Below are positions 1-6,082 of a stretch of 6,480 bases of DNA, piece by piece. Source of the DNA: Chloroflexi bacterium RBG_19FT_COMBO_48_23 (GTDB lineage Bacteria; Chloroflexota; Dehalococcoidia; GIF9; UBA5620); NCBI GenBank assembly GCA_001795315.1, contig MGOH01000058.1, forward strand, positions 348 through 6,827. The letters are read 5' to 3'. A program made the translations under genes and the position numbers. Every line of letters starts with the position of its first letter. Position 1 is the stretch's first letter. The notes beneath the pieces were generated by a model. The model worked only from the letters and a program-made list of their open reading frames with translations. It was not told the origin of the DNA and did not search any database.

Positions 1-979
1 TGAAGGCAATCTTGGCCGCATCGCCGTCAATCAAGGCGTCAATCTCGCCAACGTTATCTCCAACTTCTTCAGCTTTGGCTGAGATATTCACTTTACCCGG
101 GGTAAGTTCGACGCCGGGGGTAACGACCAGCCGGACGATGCCGCTGCCATCGCGGGCAAAAATGGATGCCATCCTTATAGCTCGCAAGAACTCGGCCACG
201 TCGACGACAGCACGGGTAACGTAACTCTGCGGGATGAGCTGCGAGTAGTTGGGAAATGTGCCCTGTATAAGCTGCGACACCATCTCTATGTTCTTTAGCC
301 GGAACATAATCTGGCTCTTTTGCTGATTTACCGTGATTTCAACCGGCTCTTCCTGGTCGGTGAGGAAGCGGCTTAACTCGTTCAAGGCTCGTGCCGGCAC
401 GATTATGGCAGTCTTATTTTTAACCGGCTCAAGTAGAGAGGTATTATGAACAGCTAATCTAAAGCCGTCGGCAGCCGCCAGAGCCAATTTATCACCATCG
501 AATTCAAGCTGATTCCCGGTAAGCACGGGGCGGGATTCTTCGGTAGCAGCAGCAAAAGCGACCTGGCTGATCCCATCCCTTAAGGCTTCAAGCTCGATTT
601 TGGTAGCTATGCCATCGCTGACCTGAGGAATAGGCGGGAAATCCTGCGCATCAAGGCCATTGATTCGAGCCTCGAAACGAGCACACTTGAGTTGAAGGGT
701 GCGCTGAGTAAGGGTGATATCAATCTTATCGTTGGGGAGAGAGCTGATAAATTCGGTTAAAAGTCGGGCGGGTATGGTAATAGCGCCTTCTTCCTCTATT
801 TTGGCGCCAATCCAGCAACTGACAGCAATCTCCAGATTGGTGGCAGCCAGCTTAAGACGCGATTGGTCAGTGGCTATCAAGACATTCTGAGTAATAGGTA
901 AGGTACTTCTTGTGGCTACAGCCCGACTGACTATGCCTAAACCTTTGCTCAGGTTCTCTTGAAGGCAGGATAGTTTCAT
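1..979 (-). CDS. dnaN: DNA polymerase III beta subunit (sliding clamp), C-terminus cut off by the window edge
   Basis: Ring-shaped clamp that encircles DNA and tethers the replicative polymerase. 326 complete codons are visible without a stop; the family is usually about 365-380 residues, so roughly 50 C-terminal residues lie beyond base 1. My translation shows the three-fold clamp architecture: domain 1 with LPITQNVLI near residue 28 and ITIPARLL near 80; domain 2 with RPVLTGNQLEF near 165 followed by LALAAADGFRLA; domain 3 opening near 245 with GTFPNYSQLIP and then FARDGSGIVRL. The ATG start at 979-977 is preceded by a six-G run (986-991) with 6-nt spacing, a G-rich Shine-Dalgarno variant. 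It follows moaC by 68 nt, with no terminator hairpin seen between them, and has its own promoter at 1008-1036. dnaA and recF, frequent neighbours, are not seen on the visible side. The identification is firm. Confidence 0.96.
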   Translation of the reverse strand, partial: MKLSCLQENLSKGLGIVSRAVATRSTLPITQNVLIATDQSRLKLAATNLEIAVSCWIGAKIEEEGAITIPARLLTEFISSLPNDKIDITLTQRTLQLKCARFEARINGLDAQDFPPIPQVSDGIATKIELEALRDGISQVAFAAATEESRPVLTGNQLEFDGDKLALAAADGFRLAVHNTSLLEPVKNKTAIIVPARALNELSRFLTDQEEPVEITVNQQKSQIMFRLKNIEMVSQLIQGTFPNYSQLIPQSYVTRAVVDVAEFLRAIRMASIFARDGSGIVRLVVTPGVELTPGKVNISAKAEEVGDNVGEIDALIDGDAAKIAF

Positions 980-1007
980 GTCACACCCCCCAACAGTTAT
1001 GCGTCAA

Positions 1008-1036
1008 AGTATACCCCGCCTGCTGGGTCAAGTCAA
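1008..1036 (-). promoter_or_regulatory. Near-consensus sigma-70-type promoter for dnaN
   Basis: Read on the minus strand, a -35 hexamer TTGACT (1036-1031) and a -10 hexamer TATACT (1013-1008) are separated by exactly 17 nt. Each matches the housekeeping consensus at 5 of 6 positions. Transcription would start about base 1001, giving a leader of roughly 22 nt that contains the G-run ribosome binding site and ends at the dnaN ATG at 979. The site lies wholly in the gap between the moaC stop codon and dnaN, so dnaN can be expressed independently of the upstream genes. No operator-like inverted repeat was noticed around it. The function is inferred from sequence match and position only. Confidence 0.8.
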
Positions 1037-1047
1037 TCGGTTTTGGA

Positions 1048-1506
1048 CTATTCGAGGGTGATTGTTCCGCTTTTGCCGCCGCTTTTCTTGATGAGGCGAA
1101 TATTCTCCAGGCGCAGCGTTCCGTCTACAGTTTTGCACATATCGTAGATGGTCAACCCGCTTATGGCGACGGCAGTTAAAGCTTCCATCTCAAAGCCGGT
1201 CTTACCGCTGCCTTTCACTGTAGCCGTGATTTCCACCGCCGAGGCTTTTTCGTCAATGGAAAATTCAATGATTGCATCGTCAATGAGCAGCGGGTGACAT
1301 AGCGGGATAAGGCGATAAGTTTCCTTAGCTGCCATTATGCCAGCGACACGAGCCGCCGCCAAAACGTCGCCCTTGGGCAATTTGCCCTTTTTGAGCAGGC
1401 CTAGAGTTTTAGCCTGCATCAAAACTTTGCCCCTGGCTACAGCCTGCCTTTTGGTAACCGGCTTTCCGCCCACATCCACCATCCGAATATCTGAAGATGA
1501 ACTCAC
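1048..1506 (-). CDS. moaC: Cyclic pyranopterin monophosphate synthase MoaC
   Basis: Cytosolic second-step enzyme of molybdenum/tungsten cofactor synthesis; it converts the MoaA product 3',8-cyclo-7,8-dihydro-GTP to cyclic pyranopterin monophosphate. The 152-residue length is normal for the family. Visible motifs are MVDVGGK near residue 9, PKGDVLAAARVAGI (44-57), LIPLCHPL (66-73), GKTGFEMEALTAV (101-113) and IYDMCKTVD (120-128). The residues matching the E. coli catalytic set (K51, H77, E112, E114, D128, K131, from memory) are all present with a constant offset of six: K45, H71, E106, E108, D122 and K125. The start is GTG at 1506-1504, chosen because a perfect AGGAGG lies 6 nt upstream and the encoded N-terminus has the normal length. 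It begins 2 nt after the moaA stop, so the two are surely cotranscribed and probably translationally coupled. Confidence 0.97.
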   Translation of the reverse strand: MSSSSDIRMVDVGGKPVTKRQAVARGKVLMQAKTLGLLKKGKLPKGDVLAAARVAGIMAAKETYRLIPLCHPLLIDDAIIEFSIDEKASAVEITATVKGSGKTGFEMEALTAVAISGLTIYDMCKTVDGTLRLENIRLIKKSGGKSGTITLE

Positions 1507-1508
1507 AC

Positions 1509-2519
1509 CTAACCTCCTACCTGAGACATGAGACGTTTTCCAGAGACCTTCCCCTTGGTTAGCTGGTGCTTCTGCGGCTTCGACTGAACAGCCTCGTTGA
1601 TGACCTTTTTCATTTCCTCGGGTGAGGCGCCGCTGCGCAGTGGCTGGCGGAGGTCAACTTCCTGGTCACTGAGCAGGCAGGGGCGAAGCTTACCTTCGGC
1701 AGTAAGTCGGAGGCGATTACAATTGAAGCAGAAGTGCTGGCTAACCGGTGAGATGAAGCCAATGGTGCCACTGGCTTGCGGAAAACGGAAATATTTGGCC
1801 GGGCCATTCCCGGTAATGGGATGGCTTGGCTCAAGCTTCCCCAGGCTGCCGAGGCGTTGCTTTATTTCGTCAGCCGACATAAATTTAGTACTGGTCTTTT
1901 CTCCAGTTGAATGTCCCTCTGGCGGGTTATCTGCGGCAAAGGGCATCAGCTCGATAAAACGCACATGCCAGCCATCAGTTATGGTCAGTTTGGCAAAGTC
2001 CACAATCTCATCATCATTTATACCACGCATGACCACCATGTTGACCTTGACCGGATTTAGCCCGCAAGCCCCGGCCGCCTCGATGCCCTTAAGTACCTCG
2101 TTTAGCTTCTCATGACGGGTTATACGCTCAAACTTATCTTTATTTAAGGAATCCAGGCTAATGTTGACCCGCTTTAAGCCAGCCTGCTTAAGCTCAGCAG
2201 CGCACTTTTTAAGCAAAATACCATTAGTGGTCAGCGAGATATCATCAATCGCGTCTATTTCAGCCAGCATAGCCACCAGTTCCGGTAGCCTGGCTCTGAC
2301 CAGTGGCTCACCGCCGGTAAGCCTGACTTTGTTAATACCGAGCTCGGCAGCCAGCCTGGCGACTGCGACAATCTCCTCGTAGGTTAAGATTTCGTCGTGA
2401 GGCAGCAGGTTAATGCCCTCAGGGGGCAGGCAGTAAATGCAACGCAGATTGCAGCGGTCGGTTACCGAGATACGAAGATAGTTGATGGGACGGTTGAAGG
2501 GGTCGGAAAGACCGGTCAT
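1509..2519 (-). CDS. moaA: GTP 3',8-cyclase MoaA (radical SAM)
   Basis: First enzyme of molybdenum/tungsten cofactor synthesis; it uses S-adenosylmethionine and two [4Fe-4S] clusters to cyclise GTP. The 336-residue length is typical. The N-terminal radical-SAM cluster motif is C23-x3-C27-x2-C30 (DRCNLRCIYC), followed by the SAM-binding LTGGEP at 67-72 and TTNG at 97-100. The C-terminal substrate-side cluster is C264-x2-C267-x13-C281. The protein ends in Gly-Gly, the family's conserved tail that reaches into the active site. The ATG at 2519-2517 overlaps the rdgB stop as ATGA. A GGAG lies 11 nt upstream inside rdgB, a rather long spacing, so translation probably depends on coupling to rdgB. 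Its direct pathway partner moaC follows 2 nt downstream. No other cofactor genes are visible. All key residues are intact and the function is secure. Confidence 0.98.
   Translation of the reverse strand: MTGLSDPFNRPINYLRISVTDRCNLRCIYCLPPEGINLLPHDEILTYEEIVAVARLAAELGINKVRLTGGEPLVRARLPELVAMLAEIDAIDDISLTTNGILLKKCAAELKQAGLKRVNISLDSLNKDKFERITRHEKLNEVLKGIEAAGACGLNPVKVNMVVMRGINDDEIVDFAKLTITDGWHVRFIELMPFAADNPPEGHSTGEKTSTKFMSADEIKQRLGSLGKLEPSHPITGNGPAKYFRFPQASGTIGFISPVSQHFCFNCNRLRLTAEGKLRPCLLSDQEVDLRQPLRSGASPEEMKKVINEAVQSKPQKHQLTKGKVSGKRLMSQVGG
1513..1518 (-). promoter_or_regulatory. Ribosome binding site of moaC, inside the end of moaA
   Basis: A perfect AGGAGG on the minus strand with a 6-nt spacer to GTG at 1506-1504. 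It fixes the non-ATG start of moaC. It lies in the codons for the last Val-Gly-Gly of MoaA, so ribosomes finishing moaA cover the moaC initiation site, which suggests coupled translation of the two partner enzymes. Confidence 0.85.
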
Positions 2520-3124
2520 GATTTCACTTTCTCCGCAAGTCGCTCCAATACTTTGTATGCTTCACGAGCAGCTCTGCCGCGATGACTGATTTGATTCTTT
2601 ATATCTAATGGCAGCTCAGCCATGGTTTTACCAAGTTCAGGAAGGTAAAAAACCGGGTCATATCCAAAGCCGCTTTCACCTTCAGGCTCGAAAGCAATCA
2701 GACCCTGGCACTCTCCCTGGCATAAGTCGACTCTTCCCTCCGGGGCAGCTATGGCGATAACACATTTGAAACGTGCTGTCCGCTTTTCCCATGGGACATC
2801 TTTCAGTCTGGACAAAAGGTGCTCGATCCTGTCTTTATCACTGGCTTCTTCGCCAGCAGCACGAGCTGAGCGAATGCCTGGCTCGCCATCCAGGGCATCA
2901 ACTTCAACCCCAGAATCGTCAGCCAGGGTTATAATACGGCTTGCCCCGGCATATGCAGTGGCTTTCATCCTGGCGTTCTCTTCATAGCTAGGATGGTTTT
3001 CTTCCACATCTATATCTATACCCACCTCATTCGGGGTCACCAGTTCGAAAGGCAACCCGTCCAGTAGATGACGATACTCGCGGACTTTTCCCCGGTTGGT
3101 GGTAGCCAGAAGCAACTTGGACAT
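2516..3124 (-). CDS. rdgB: XTP/dITP diphosphatase (RdgB/HAM1 family)
   Basis: Housecleaning pyrophosphatase that hydrolyses the deaminated purine nucleotides XTP, ITP and dITP to monophosphates, keeping them out of DNA and RNA. It has 202 residues, the normal size. Family signatures are visible in order: LLATTNRGKVREY at 5-17 (the TxNxxK nucleotide site), the acidic YEEN at 47-50, LADDSG at 67-72 with the catalytic/metal aspartates, GFGYDPVF at 152-159 and SHRGRA at 180-185 for base recognition. The start is the only plausible in-frame one, since the conserved TTNRGK begins seven residues in. There is no strong Shine-Dalgarno; the nearest GAGG is 14 nt upstream. It lies 49 nt after the aldolase/phosphatase stop and overlaps moaA by 4 nt, so it likely belongs to one transcript with its neighbours. 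There is no obvious functional link to cofactor synthesis beyond purine nucleotide chemistry. Confidence 0.96.
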   Translation of the reverse strand: MSKLLLATTNRGKVREYRHLLDGLPFELVTPNEVGIDIDVEENHPSYEENARMKATAYAGASRIITLADDSGVEVDALDGEPGIRSARAAGEEASDKDRIEHLLSRLKDVPWEKRTARFKCVIAIAAPEGRVDLCQGECQGLIAFEPEGESGFGYDPVFYLPELGKTMAELPLDIKNQISHRGRAAREAYKVLERLAEKVKS

Positions 3125-3173
3125 GTTACTTGATAATACCTCACTGATAAGCTACATAAACAGACACTCACGA

Positions 3174-4268
3174 TTAAATCTTTTTGAATCTACCCTGAAG
3201 CTTCTTCATCACCTGGGGCATGGTGGTATATTCCATCTCTTCCAGTGGCAGACGGTGAGGTTCGAATGGCCCAAGACGGCGTAGCATATCGGCAATATCC
3301 CTAGCCTCCTGACGGGCATTTTCGAAAGCCGGGTCATCGAACATATCGAGCGGACCAACCAGCTTACCATTGGCAAGTTGAAAGCCAGCAGCAATCACCC
3401 TGGGGGGGCCATCAAAACGAGTTGGATTGCTCTCTCTAACGGCTACCGGCATCAGCGGACCGTGGTGTGAGCCTCTCATCCAGCCCTCTACTATATTGGG
3501 AGAAGCAAAGGGCTCAAGGATCTCGCCTACGGCGGGGAAGTGCCCCTGAGAGCGGACGATGCACACCGGGTCGTCCTTGCCCACATACCTGCCAGCCATC
3601 ATAGACAAGCGCTGAGTTGAAGAGACCGCCGCTATGTCACCACTTTCCCGATGATAAACAGCCTTAACCGCATAGCGACCGGGTGCGCCCATAAAAACCA
3701 GCATATCATAGATTTCTTCAGGTGCATTGAAGACTATCTTATTGCTCTCTTTAACATCATGGACTTCGAAAGAGAAGCCGCCATGCATGTTGCCAGCTAT
3801 GACTAAGCCGATGGTGTTGAAGGGGTCGGCAAACATCTTATACAGTGGCAGGTTCCAGGCACCTGAAGCTGTTTTGTCCGCCATAAAGATGATGATGGTT
3901 TCAGCCTCTCGTTCCTCGATTTCCATCTCAGCCACCCCGGGCCCCATGCCCTTTACGTTGCCGGAGAAGGCATCAGCCAGCATGTCTTGACCGGCACCAT
4001 GCAGCTTCAGCTTTTTGGCTACATTGGTGCAGTCGACGAAGGTATCCCAGGCCAGCTTGTGGATTTTCTTGTCCTCCTCTCCCTGGTGGTGAGTCATTAT
4101 AAGCTGTAGGTCGTCACCACATCTGGTAACATGATAGTCGATGAGCAGCCCGGCCTTCTTAGCTGCTGCCATACACTTTTCACCTTTGTCCAGCACCTCA
4201 GGATGCGAGCTGGAATGACCGACATAGCCGCCGATGTCAGCCTTGATGACACTTAAAGTTACCTTCAT
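3174..4268 (-). CDS. fbp: Archaeal-type bifunctional fructose-1,6-bisphosphate aldolase/phosphatase
   Basis: Class V FBPase, which condenses dihydroxyacetone phosphate and glyceraldehyde 3-phosphate and then dephosphorylates the product to fructose 6-phosphate, making gluconeogenesis effectively one-way. It has 364 residues, full length. Visible motifs are SVIKADIGGYVGHSS at 6-20 (metal ligands D11 and H18), GDD at 51-53, Q94, IFMADKTASGAWNLPLY at 127-143, FADPFNT at 146-152 and YVGKDDP at 228-234. The Schiff-base lysine and tyrosine of the Sulfolobus tokodaii enzyme (K232, Y229 and Y348, from memory) correspond to K231, Y228 and Y347 with a constant offset of one, so aldolase activity as well as phosphatase is expected. 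The ATG at 4268-4266 has a GGGGG ribosome binding site 5 nt upstream. It is the first gene after the 132-nt spacer and probably leads the rdgB-moaA-moaC transcript. A bacterial class I FBPase is excluded by the sequence. Confidence 0.96.
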   Translation of the reverse strand: MKVTLSVIKADIGGYVGHSSSHPEVLDKGEKCMAAAKKAGLLIDYHVTRCGDDLQLIMTHHQGEEDKKIHKLAWDTFVDCTNVAKKLKLHGAGQDMLADAFSGNVKGMGPGVAEMEIEEREAETIIIFMADKTASGAWNLPLYKMFADPFNTIGLVIAGNMHGGFSFEVHDVKESNKIVFNAPEEIYDMLVFMGAPGRYAVKAVYHRESGDIAAVSSTQRLSMMAGRYVGKDDPVCIVRSQGHFPAVGEILEPFASPNIVEGWMRGSHHGPLMPVAVRESNPTRFDGPPRVIAAGFQLANGKLVGPLDMFDDPAFENARQEARDIADMLRRLGPFEPHRLPLEEMEYTTMPQVMKKLQGRFKKI

Positions 4269-4322
4269 CTTGTCCCCCTTTTATTAATTTATATTTTGTG
4301 CCGCTGCGAATTATTCATAATA

Positions 4323-4399
4323 TCAAAAATCAAAAGTTAAAACTCATTTTTGAATTTCATTTGTCATTTTGCATTTTGATATTTAAATTTTAACTTTCG
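4323..4399. repeat. AT-rich intergenic run with a strict 7-bp period
   Basis: This is most of the 132-nt gap (4269-4400) between the mutase stop and the aldolase/phosphatase start. Eleven consecutive 7-mers can be laid end to end from 4323. The first three (4323, 4330, 4337) share an A-core, for example TCAAAAG. Units from 4344 onward share a T-core; CATTTTG occurs twice in tandem at 4365 and 4372 and is preceded by the variant CATTTGT at 4358. The outer units also make two 10-bp perfect inverted pairs (4319-4328 with 4374-4383; 4333-4342 with 4388-4397), each offset by 14 bp. No gene or convincing promoter or terminator was found in it. The rest of the gap (4269-4322) holds the GGGGG ribosome binding site of the downstream gene and otherwise nothing clear. 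The period is seen directly; whether this belongs to a dispersed family is unknown. Confidence 0.7.
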
Positions 4400-4400
4400 T

Positions 4401-6068
4401 TCACACTAATGCCGGCAGCCGATATTCCCCAAAAACCTTGCGCAACACGCCGCAGACTTCGCCCAGAGTTGCATAGGCGCTTACGGCTTCCAGGAGATAT
4501 GGCATAAGATTTTCGTTGCCACAGGCAGCCTGGCGCAATGCCTCAAGCTTTACCGAGACCATCTCGTTATCCCTCTCCCGGCGCAGTCGGCTGAGCCGCT
4601 CAAACTGTCGCTTCTCGCCCTCTTTATCCATCTCCAGGATTGGAATAGCTATCGGCTCATTCATGGCATACTCGTTGACGCCGACAACGATGCGTTCTTT
4701 ATTATCTATCTCCTGCTGATAGCGGTAAGCCGAGTCAGCGATTTCTCTGTGGAAGAAGCCGGCTTCCATAGCCGGTATAACACCACCCAGCATGTCTATC
4801 CTGGTAAAATAATCATAGACAGCTTTTTCTGTCTTATCGGTAAGGCACTCAAGGAAATAGCTGCCGCCAAGCGGGTCGATGGTATTGGTGACACCGCTCT
4901 CTTGGGCGATAATTTGCTGCGTTCTCAAAGCAACGGTCACCGCTTTCTCCGATGGCAGGGCAAGTGCTTCGTCCATTGAGTTGGTGTGCAGTGATTGCGT
5001 GCCACCCATGACGGCAGCCAGTGCTTGAATAGTGGTACGAACAATATTGTTTTCCGGCTGCTGGGCAGTTAGCGAGCAGCCGGCTGTCTGGGTATGAAAA
5101 CGCAGCCACTGAGAGCGCTCGCTGCCATTGAACCGCTCTTTAATCTCTCGCGCCCAGATACGGCGGGCAGCACGGAATTTGGCGATCTCTTCGAAGAAAT
5201 CATTATGACAATTAAAGAAAAAGCTGAGCCTGGGAGCAAAATCATCCACCTTTAACCCGCGGTCAATGCCTGCCTGAACATAGGCAAGGCCATCGGCCAA
5301 GGTGAAAGCCAGCTCCTGAACAGCAGTAGCACCGGCTTCGCGGATATGATAGCCGCTGATGCTGACGGTATTCCAGCGCGGCGTTTTTTTCATACCGAAT
5401 TCAAAAGTGTCAACGATTAGCCGCATTGATGGCTTGGGCGGAAATATGAAAGCGTTCTGCGCCATATACTCCTTCAGTATGTCGTTCTGTATAGTGCCAC
5501 CCAACTTATCCAGAGGAATACCTCGTTTCTGAGCATTAGCCAGATACATCGCCCAGATAACCGCAGCCGGTCCATTTATGGTCATAGACGTGGTTATATC
5601 ATCGACGGGAAGCCCATCAAACAATATCTCCATATCAGCTAAGGAGGATATACCCACACCACACTTGCCGAATTCCCCCTTAGCTTCAGGGTCATCGGTG
5701 TCGTAGCCATTTAAAGTGGGGAAGTCGAATGCAACGCTCAGCCCGCTTTCTCCATGCGCTAAAAGATATTTGTATCTGGCGTTAGTCTCTTCAGCACAGC
5801 CGAAACCGGCAAACATGCGCATCGTCCACAGCTTGCCCCTATAGCCAGTGTAGTGAACACCACGGGTATATGGATAATCGCCGGGAAAGCCCATGTCCCG
5901 AAGATAATCCATGTCAGCAATGTCTAGGGGTGTATAAAGCCGCTCAACAGGAACACCCGAGGTGGTGACAAAAGAACCTTGCCTTTCCTCAGAACGCTGG
6001 GCCCTGGCATGCCACTGGCTGGCTTTTTTCTCTATTTTTTCTGATTTTCGTCGTTCCGGCGTGTCCAT
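4401..6068 (-). CDS. B12-dependent acyl-CoA mutase large subunit (methylmalonyl-CoA mutase family, isobutyryl-CoA-mutase-like active site)
   Basis: Catalytic TIM-barrel subunit of an adenosylcobalamin-dependent carbon-skeleton mutase. The 555 residues comprise the substrate domain only; the C-terminal B12-binding domain with its DxHxxG motif is absent, so a separate small subunit is required and none is visible here. Visible motifs are [12 protein letters not shown] at 65-76, [11 protein letters not shown] at 80-90, SVAFDFPT at 111-118, [14 protein letters not shown] at 191-204, [12 protein letters not shown] at 236-247 (catalytic Y240 and H241), RFHTQTAG and QSLHTNS. Counting from the conserved QND and GYH motifs, methylmalonyl-CoA mutase Y89 and R207 (Propionibacterium numbering) correspond to F86 and Q204 here, the pair found in isobutyryl-CoA mutase. 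Methylmalonyl-CoA is therefore doubtful as substrate, although automatic annotation would probably say mutA. The first 30 residues are highly charged. The ATG at 6068 has GGGGAG 5 nt upstream and follows the adenosyltransferase by 14 nt. Confidence 0.93.
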   Translation of the reverse strand: MDTPERRKSEKIEKKASQWHARAQRSEERQGSFVTTSGVPVERLYTPLDIADMDYLRDMGFPGDYPYTRGVHYTGYRGKLWTMRMFAGFGCAEETNARYKYLLAHGESGLSVAFDFPTLNGYDTDDPEAKGEFGKCGVGISSLADMEILFDGLPVDDITTSMTINGPAAVIWAMYLANAQKRGIPLDKLGGTIQNDILKEYMAQNAFIFPPKPSMRLIVDTFEFGMKKTPRWNTVSISGYHIREAGATAVQELAFTLADGLAYVQAGIDRGLKVDDFAPRLSFFFNCHNDFFEEIAKFRAARRIWAREIKERFNGSERSQWLRFHTQTAGCSLTAQQPENNIVRTTIQALAAVMGGTQSLHTNSMDEALALPSEKAVTVALRTQQIIAQESGVTNTIDPLGGSYFLECLTDKTEKAVYDYFTRIDMLGGVIPAMEAGFFHREIADSAYRYQQEIDNKERIVVGVNEYAMNEPIAIPILEMDKEGEKRQFERLSRLRRERDNEMVSVKLEALRQAACGNENLMPYLLEAVSAYATLGEVCGVLRKVFGEYRLPALV

Positions 6069-6082
6069 ATTTGCTCCCCACC

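Noticed and set aside
1597..2115. A 172-codon open frame on the plus strand, antisense to moaA
   Set aside because: It lies entirely opposite a gene with all catalytic motifs, its product is low-complexity Ser/Arg/Pro-rich with no recognisable motif, and it has no clear ribosome binding site.
3125..3173. A promoter for rdgB around TATTAT at 3133-3138
   Set aside because: The -10-like hexamer is present but nothing resembling TTGACA lies 16-18 nt upstream; the gap is short enough for plain cotranscription.
3727..3990. An 87-codon plus-strand open frame opposite the aldolase/phosphatase
   Set aside because: It is a shadow frame over a strongly conserved coding region, including the ADKTASGAWNLP and DPFNT motifs; no independent support.
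4280..4328. A promoter for the aldolase/phosphatase with TTGATA and TATAAA hexamers
   Set aside because: The hexamers are 27 nt apart, far beyond the usual 16-19, and random matches are expected in such AT-rich DNA. A promoter in this spacer is plausible but could not be placed.
4319..4400. A Rho-independent terminator after the mutase
   Set aside because: The available stems are pure AT-rich, interleaved and separated by long loops, with no GC-rich hairpin followed by a U-run.
5384..5390. A run of seven A residues (minus strand) in the mutase gene as a possible frameshift site
   Set aside because: The frame is intact through it (Met-Lys-Lys-Thr), the codon phase does not give the X XXY YYZ slip pattern, and the protein reads through conserved motifs on both sides.
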